Assembly: GCF_014863405.1 (NCBI RefSeq)
Contig: NZ_JACZZA010000001.1
Coordinates: 248,001-312,000, forward strand
Origin: Dyella acidiphila
Lineage (GTDB): Bacteria > Pseudomonadota > Gammaproteobacteria > Xanthomonadales > Rhodanobacteraceae
DNA: 64,000 nt
Reading direction: 5' to 3'
Shown: piece after piece, positions 60,331 to 64,000 of the stretch
How the letters are laid out: the number at the start of each line of letters is the position of its first letter
How positions within the stretch are numbered: position 1 is the stretch's first letter
Translations under genes and position numbers: made by a program
Notes under the pieces: generated by a model
What the model saw: only the letters and a program-made list of their open reading frames with translations
What the model was told of the DNA's origin: nothing
The model's database searches: none

Positions 60331-61298
60331 GCGCGGCGCACCGTCACGTCGGCGCTGTCGATGCTGAGCAAGCCGGCATCGGTGCGCACCTGCAGCGCAC
60401 CGCGGACATCAATGCCCGCGCCCACGCCTTCGAAGTCGCCGGTGGCGCCACTGATACGCAGCGGGATATCGCGCAGGGCATCGTATTCGGCGTAATCGGC
60501 GGCGAACGCTACAAAGCCTTCGCGTTCGAACTGCTCCAGCCCCTCGGCCAGGCTGGCGATCAGCGCCGCCGCCATTTGATTGCGATCCGGCGGCGTACCG
60601 CCGGCCAGGCTGGCCAGATCGCAGATCGGCTGGCCGGCCTGCTCACGCAGGGCGTCGGTAAGACGCAGATTGAGTCCGATGCCGACGATTGCCGCGCACG
60701 GCCCCTGGTACTCGCCGCTCAGCTCGACCAGGATCCCGGCCAGCTTGCCGCCCGCGGCCAATACATCGTTCGGCCACTTCAGGCGCGCCCCGGCGATACC
60801 CATGGCATGCAGCGCGCGCAACACGATCACCCCCGTCGCCAGCGACAAACCGGACAGCGCGGCAAAGCCGGCATCGAAGCGTTTCAGGCACGACACATAC
60901 AGATTCAAGCCCGGCGGCGACAGCCAGCTGCGCCCGCGCCGGCCGCGGCCGGCGGTCTGCGTTTCCGCCAGCACCACGCTCAGGTCCGGCGCGCCAAAGC
61001 CGCGACGCTGCAGTTCGCTGGAGGTGGAATCGATCTCCCAATACAGGTCCAGCGCACCCAGGCGCTGCGCCAGAACCGGCGGCAGCGCGGCGCGGATGGC
61101 GGCCTCGTCCAGCATCTGGATCGGCCACGGCAGGCGATAGCCCGCCGCGCCCTCGGACTCGATCGGCACACCGCGATGGCGCAAGGCCTCGATCTGCTTC
61201 CAGATCGCCGCGCGGGTCAAACCGGCCTCGGCGGCCAGGCGGGAGCCCGACAGCGCCGCCCCGCCGGCCAGGGCCGCCAGAATCTGTTGCGGCTGCAT
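60327..61298 (-). CDS. birA: biotin-protein ligase / biotin operon repressor-like protein
   Basis: A 323-residue protein: an N-terminal winged helix (LSGSRLAAEAGLTRAAIWKQIEALR, about 15-45) as in DNA-binding BirA, a central ligase domain with the biotinyl-AMP loop GRGRRGRSWLSPPG and KWPNDVLAAGGKLAGIL, and a C-terminal SH3-like domain. It biotinylates the acetyl-CoA carboxylase carrier. The HTH suggests regulation of biotin genes too. Translationally coupled to coaX. Confidence 0.95.
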   Translation of the reverse strand: MQPQQILAALAGGAALSGSRLAAEAGLTRAAIWKQIEALRHRGVPIESEGAAGYRLPWPIQMLDEAAIRAALPPVLAQRLGALDLYWEIDSTSSELQRRGFGAPDLSVVLAETQTAGRGRRGRSWLSPPGLNLYVSCLKRFDAGFAALSGLSLATGVIVLRALHAMGIAGARLKWPNDVLAAGGKLAGILVELSGEYQGPCAAIVGIGLNLRLTDALREQAGQPICDLASLAGGTPPDRNQMAAALIASLAEGLEQFEREGFVAFAADYAEYDALRDIPLRISGATGDFEGVGAGIDVRGALQVRTDAGLLSIDSADVTVRRA

Positions 61299-61487
61299 GC
61301 GGTCAGGCTTCCGATCGACGACCGGCCAGACGCGGCCGCACGCGGGAGTAGGAGAAAGTACGTAAGGACATCAGCCAATTCTAGCGGCTGGAACCACCCC
61401 CTCGGCGCCTCCGGAGCGGGCACTGGCGCCGGGGCGGGGTTTCTGGGACCATCCGGAGCTGGCTTCACGCCTCGGGGGCTTATCGCC

Positions 61488-61856
61488 ATGCGCGCCACAT
61501 CGCTGCTACTCGGATGCTTGCTGAGTCTAGGCACCATCGCCAATGCGGCGGCTGCCGGGACCACGGCTGGCAGCGGCATGGGCAGTAGTGCCGCCGCTTC
61601 CAGCGAAAACTGCACCAGCCATTCGGCCGATCGCAGCAGCAGTCACGACAGCTCCTCCGCCAGCGGCGATGTTTTCAACCTGCCGCACAGCAGCACCGGT
61701 TCGGCCAGCGCGTCTTCGCACGGCCACGCATCGAGCCCCAGCACCAGCAGCGACGACGCCTCCATGCACACGAGCGGCAGCGATGCCATCGGCGGCAGTG
61801 CCTCGCACGGCTCGGGTCTCAGCTGGCAATCCCTGCTGCCCGGTTCGATCCAGTAA
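61488..61856 (+). CDS. small Ser-rich secreted protein
   Basis: A 122-residue protein with a signal peptide (SLLLGCLLSLGTIANAAAAG) and a mature part of about 100 residues made up largely of Ser, Gly, Ala, His and Thr, probably unfolded. One Cys (ENCTSH). No domain recognised. GGGG about 10 bases before ATG 61488. A Ser-rich exported protein may be glycosylated, but there is no direct evidence. Convergent with phoQ. Confidence 0.65.
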   Translation: MRATSLLLGCLLSLGTIANAAAAGTTAGSGMGSSAAASSENCTSHSADRSSSHDSSSASGDVFNLPHSSTGSASASSHGHASSPSTSSDDASMHTSGSDAIGGSASHGSGLSWQSLLPGSIQ

Positions 61857-61865
61857 GCGTAGCTC

Positions 61866-63275
61866 TCAGGCCGGCGGCAATACCACGCTGAAGCGCGCGC
61901 CGCCGAATTCGGCTGAGCGATCCACCTTCAATTCGCCGTTATAGGCACGCACGATGTCCTGCACGATCGACAGGCCGATGCCGTGGCCCTGCACCCGTTC
62001 GTCGCCGCGCACGCCTCGCTGCAACACCTTTTCGACCTTGCCTTCGTCGATGCCCGGGCCGTCGTCTTCCACGCTCATCATCAGGCCGGGACGCTGGCGC
62101 GCGCTGCCCTGCGGCAGCATTTTCACCACCAGCAGCACATGGTGCCCGGCCCACTTGAAGGCGTTCTCGAGCAGGTTGCCCATCAGCTCCAGCAGATCGC
62201 CCTGCTCGCCATAGAACGCGGCGCCGTCGTCGATATCGAATTCGCACAGCACGTTCTTCGCTGCGTAGACCTTTTCCAGGCTTTGCACCAGATCTTCGGC
62301 ATGCCCGGCGATCGGCACTGCGCTGGCAAACGTCTGCCGTCCGCTGGTGGCGGCGCGGGCCAGCTGGTAGGCCACCAGTTCGTCCATCCGGCGCACCTGG
62401 TCGAGCACCGGCTGGCGCACGCTGAGCGGCACCTCGCCCTGCGATTCGAGCTGCGAGCGCATTACCGCCAGCGGTGTCTTGAGGCTGTGCGCCAGGTCGG
62501 CCAGCGTATTGCGGTAACGCGTGCGCTGTTCGCGCTCGCTGTCGACAAAAGCGTTGATGCGTTCGGTAAGACCGGTAAGTTCGACCGGATACTGGCTATC
62601 CAGGTGATCGGTGTCGCCGCGCTCGACGCGGCTCATGTCGCTGGCCACTTTGCGCAGCGGGGTAAGGCTCCAGTACAGCAGCATCAGCTGCAGCACGATC
62701 AGCATCACGCCCAGGGTGGCCAGCCAGCCGACCAGGCTGCGCCGATAGACGGCGATATTGCCTTCCAGCTCATCCTCGGTCTGCGCCACCGTGAAGGTGA
62801 GGCGCACCGGATCGTGGTTGGGTACATCCAACGCCACGCCGAAGCTGTAGTAGTAAAGCCGCCCCAGCTCGGTATCCACCGGGCCCACGAACTGCGAGGT
62901 GCCCGGATCCAGCTGGTGCAGAAAACCGAAGTCGCGCCCCAGCGCCGAGGACGACTCCCAGTGGAAGTCATCGCCCAGCACCACCGCATACAGGCCCGAA
63001 CCCGGGCGCGAGAACATCGGATCCGGCGGCGTGTCCGGCATCAACGGCTTGCCGTCGCGGCGCACGTCAGTGCCGGTGATGTAGGAGATCACATTGTCGT
63101 GCAGGCGATCCTGCAGCTTGTTGACTTCGCTGGCGGCATAGGTGCGCGACAGCGTCCACCCGATGGCGCCCAGGAAGGCAGCCAGCACGAGGCCGGTGGT
63201 AAGCGCCGCGCGCGCCGCCAGTGAGAACGGGCGGCGCGGGGCAGCATCATTCGTCTTCGCTGCGAGGGATGGCAA
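61866..63275 (-). CDS. phoQ: sensor histidine kinase, PhoQ-like
   Basis: A 469-residue kinase: TM1 (about 20-42), a periplasmic PAS-like region of about 135 residues, TM2 (GWLATLGVMLIVLQLMLLYW), HAMP, and H-box DLAHSLKTPLAVM, characteristic of PhoQ; N-box LLENAFKWAG, G1 DDGPGID and G2 GHGIGLSIV. PhoQ senses low Mg2+, acid pH or antimicrobial peptides. The reading frame starts at a TTG overlapping phoP by 29 bases; no in-frame ATG exists before TM1, so the start is uncertain. Confidence 0.85.
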   Translation of the reverse strand: MPSLAAKTNDAAPRRPFSLAARAALTTGLVLAAFLGAIGWTLSRTYAASEVNKLQDRLHDNVISYITGTDVRRDGKPLMPDTPPDPMFSRPGSGLYAVVLGDDFHWESSSALGRDFGFLHQLDPGTSQFVGPVDTELGRLYYYSFGVALDVPNHDPVRLTFTVAQTEDELEGNIAVYRRSLVGWLATLGVMLIVLQLMLLYWSLTPLRKVASDMSRVERGDTDHLDSQYPVELTGLTERINAFVDSEREQRTRYRNTLADLAHSLKTPLAVMRSQLESQGEVPLSVRQPVLDQVRRMDELVAYQLARAATSGRQTFASAVPIAGHAEDLVQSLEKVYAAKNVLCEFDIDDGAAFYGEQGDLLELMGNLLENAFKWAGHHVLLVVKMLPQGSARQRPGLMMSVEDDGPGIDEGKVEKVLQRGVRGDERVQGHGIGLSIVQDIVRAYNGELKVDRSAEFGGARFSVVLPPA

Positions 63276-63933
63276 AGCGATACCCGCGTCCGCGCACCGT
63301 TTCGATCGGTTTCATCGTGCCTTCCGGATCCAGCTTCCGGCGCAGGCGGCCGATGAACACCTCGAGCACATTCGAGTCGCGATCGAAATCCTGCTGATAG
63401 ATGTGCTCGGTGAGGTCGGCCTTGGACACCAGCTCGCCGGCATGCAGCATCAGGTATTCGAGCACCTTGTACTCGTAGCTGGTGAGGTCCACCGGCTTGC
63501 CTTCCACCCCCACCGTCTGCGCGGTGGTATCGAGCTTGATCGGGCCGCAGGCCAGCACCGGCTTGGACCAGCCGCTGGCACGACGCACCAGGGCGTTGAT
63601 GCGCGCCAGCAGTTCTTCAACATGGAACGGCTTGACCAGGTAGTCGTCGGCGCCGTGCTTGAGGCCCTCGACCTTGTCCTGCCAGCTGCCGCGAGCGGTA
63701 AGAATCAGGATGGGGTAGCGCTGGCCGGCTTCGCGCAGGGCCTTGACCAGGTCCATGCCCGACATCTTGGGCAGGCCCAGGTCGATGATGGCCAGATCGA
63801 ACGGCACTTCGCGGCCCAGGTAAATGCCCTCTTCACCATCCTGTGCTGTATCTACGGCAAACCCGTCGCGTTTGAGGCGTGCCGCCAGCGTTTCGCGCAG
63901 CGGGGCTTCGTCTTCGACCAGGAGGATGCGCAT
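63247..63933 (-). CDS. phoP: response regulator, PhoP-like
   Basis: A 228-residue OmpR-family regulator: receiver with VEDE, phospho-Asp in AIIDLGLPKMSG and Lys in DYLVKPFHVEELL; DNA-binding domain with LTSYEYKVLEYLMLHAGELVSKADL, DRDSNVLEVFIGRLRRKLDP and ETVRGRGYRF. The recognition-helix segment is highly like enteric and Xanthomonas PhoP. Overlaps the phoQ start. The promoter is at or past the right edge. Confidence 0.92.
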   Translation of the reverse strand: MRILLVEDEAPLRETLAARLKRDGFAVDTAQDGEEGIYLGREVPFDLAIIDLGLPKMSGMDLVKALREAGQRYPILILTARGSWQDKVEGLKHGADDYLVKPFHVEELLARINALVRRASGWSKPVLACGPIKLDTTAQTVGVEGKPVDLTSYEYKVLEYLMLHAGELVSKADLTEHIYQQDFDRDSNVLEVFIGRLRRKLDPEGTMKPIETVRGRGYRFAIPRSEDE

Positions 63934-64000
63934 CAGTGTTTCTCCTTCTTGCTTCCGCCATTGGGGAATTTTTTGGTGGATTGTGCCGCAGCCGGTGCAT

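Noticed and set aside
60300-61487. Long in-frame upstream extension of the Ser-rich protein
   Set aside because: It is antisense to birA and coaX; the true start is the ATG before the signal peptide.
1-64000. CRISPR array, prophage, insertion sequence or plasmid origin
   Set aside because: No regularly spaced repeats, phage structural genes, transposases or iteron clusters were seen.

Overview
The window looks like a chromosomal stretch of a high-GC gammaproteobacterium of the order Xanthomonadales, most likely family Rhodanobacteraceae (Dyella, Frateuria, Luteibacter or Rhodanobacter-like). This is an inference from gene content and protein resemblance: a Clp-type CRP regulator beside trpGDC, a class I fructose-bisphosphate aldolase, a dedicated-sortase-type two-component pair, a PhoPQ pair, and many secreted S9 peptidases and O-acyltransferases. 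There is no phage, transposase, CRISPR array or rRNA operon. Coding density is high and many neighbours are joined by 4-base ATGA or TGATG overlaps.

Region 1-9.7 kb (mostly minus strand) holds tryptophan biosynthesis: trpE, then an inserted cell-surface O-acyltransferase and an exported chorismate-lyase-like protein, then trpG-trpD-trpC, a HAD phosphatase and a MarR-GNAT fusion regulator with a perfect 24-bp operator. The Clp gene converges on this block. Region 9.8-13.8 kb has an HK / secreted protein / RR operon resembling the proteobacterial dedicated sortase two-component system, followed by a stretch with two plus-strand terminators and no clear large gene. Region 13.8-24.2 kb is central metabolism: rpe, purC, tkt, fba, pyk, with a co-chaperone, a cytochrome c, an SMR transporter, an Mpo1-like protein, an outer-membrane barrel and a TonB-domain protein.

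Region 24.2-29.5 kb is devoted to secreted hydrolases: two tandem S9 peptidases with a LacI-type operator in front, and an S1/P1 nuclease. Region 29.5-36 kb has OsmC, gapA, a truncated haemoglobin, a Sel1-like protein, a 2OG-Fe(II) oxygenase, a GtrII-type membrane glucosyltransferase and thiol peroxidase. Region 36-42.8 kb is aromatic amino acid breakdown: a FAH-family hydrolase, hmgA and hpd with a divergent MarR regulator and operator, a POT peptide transporter and kynA. Region 43-46.6 kb is a three-gene pyruvate dehydrogenase (E1 alpha, E1 beta, E2) operon closed by a strong terminator.

Region 46.6-49.5 kb is a Cpx-like envelope stress module: HK-RR divergent from a Spy/CpxP-like periplasmic protein, with a perfect CpxR-type direct repeat between them. 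The rest holds an AhpD-like protein with a divergent AraC regulator, a Pit phosphate transporter, a BON-domain protein, trpS with a C-terminal extension, arginase, tRNA-Thr(TGT), a second SGNH O-acyltransferase, a SPOR protein, coaX-birA, a Ser-rich secreted protein and phoQ-phoP at the right end.

I see no single spectacular unknown system. The most interesting signals are regulatory (perfect operators for the MarR-GNAT, LacI-type, CpxR-type and OmpR/PhoB-type regulators), the three-gene sortase-type sensor operon without its sortase, possible small transcripts at 13.2-13.8 kb, and the surface-modification genes inserted in the trp locus.
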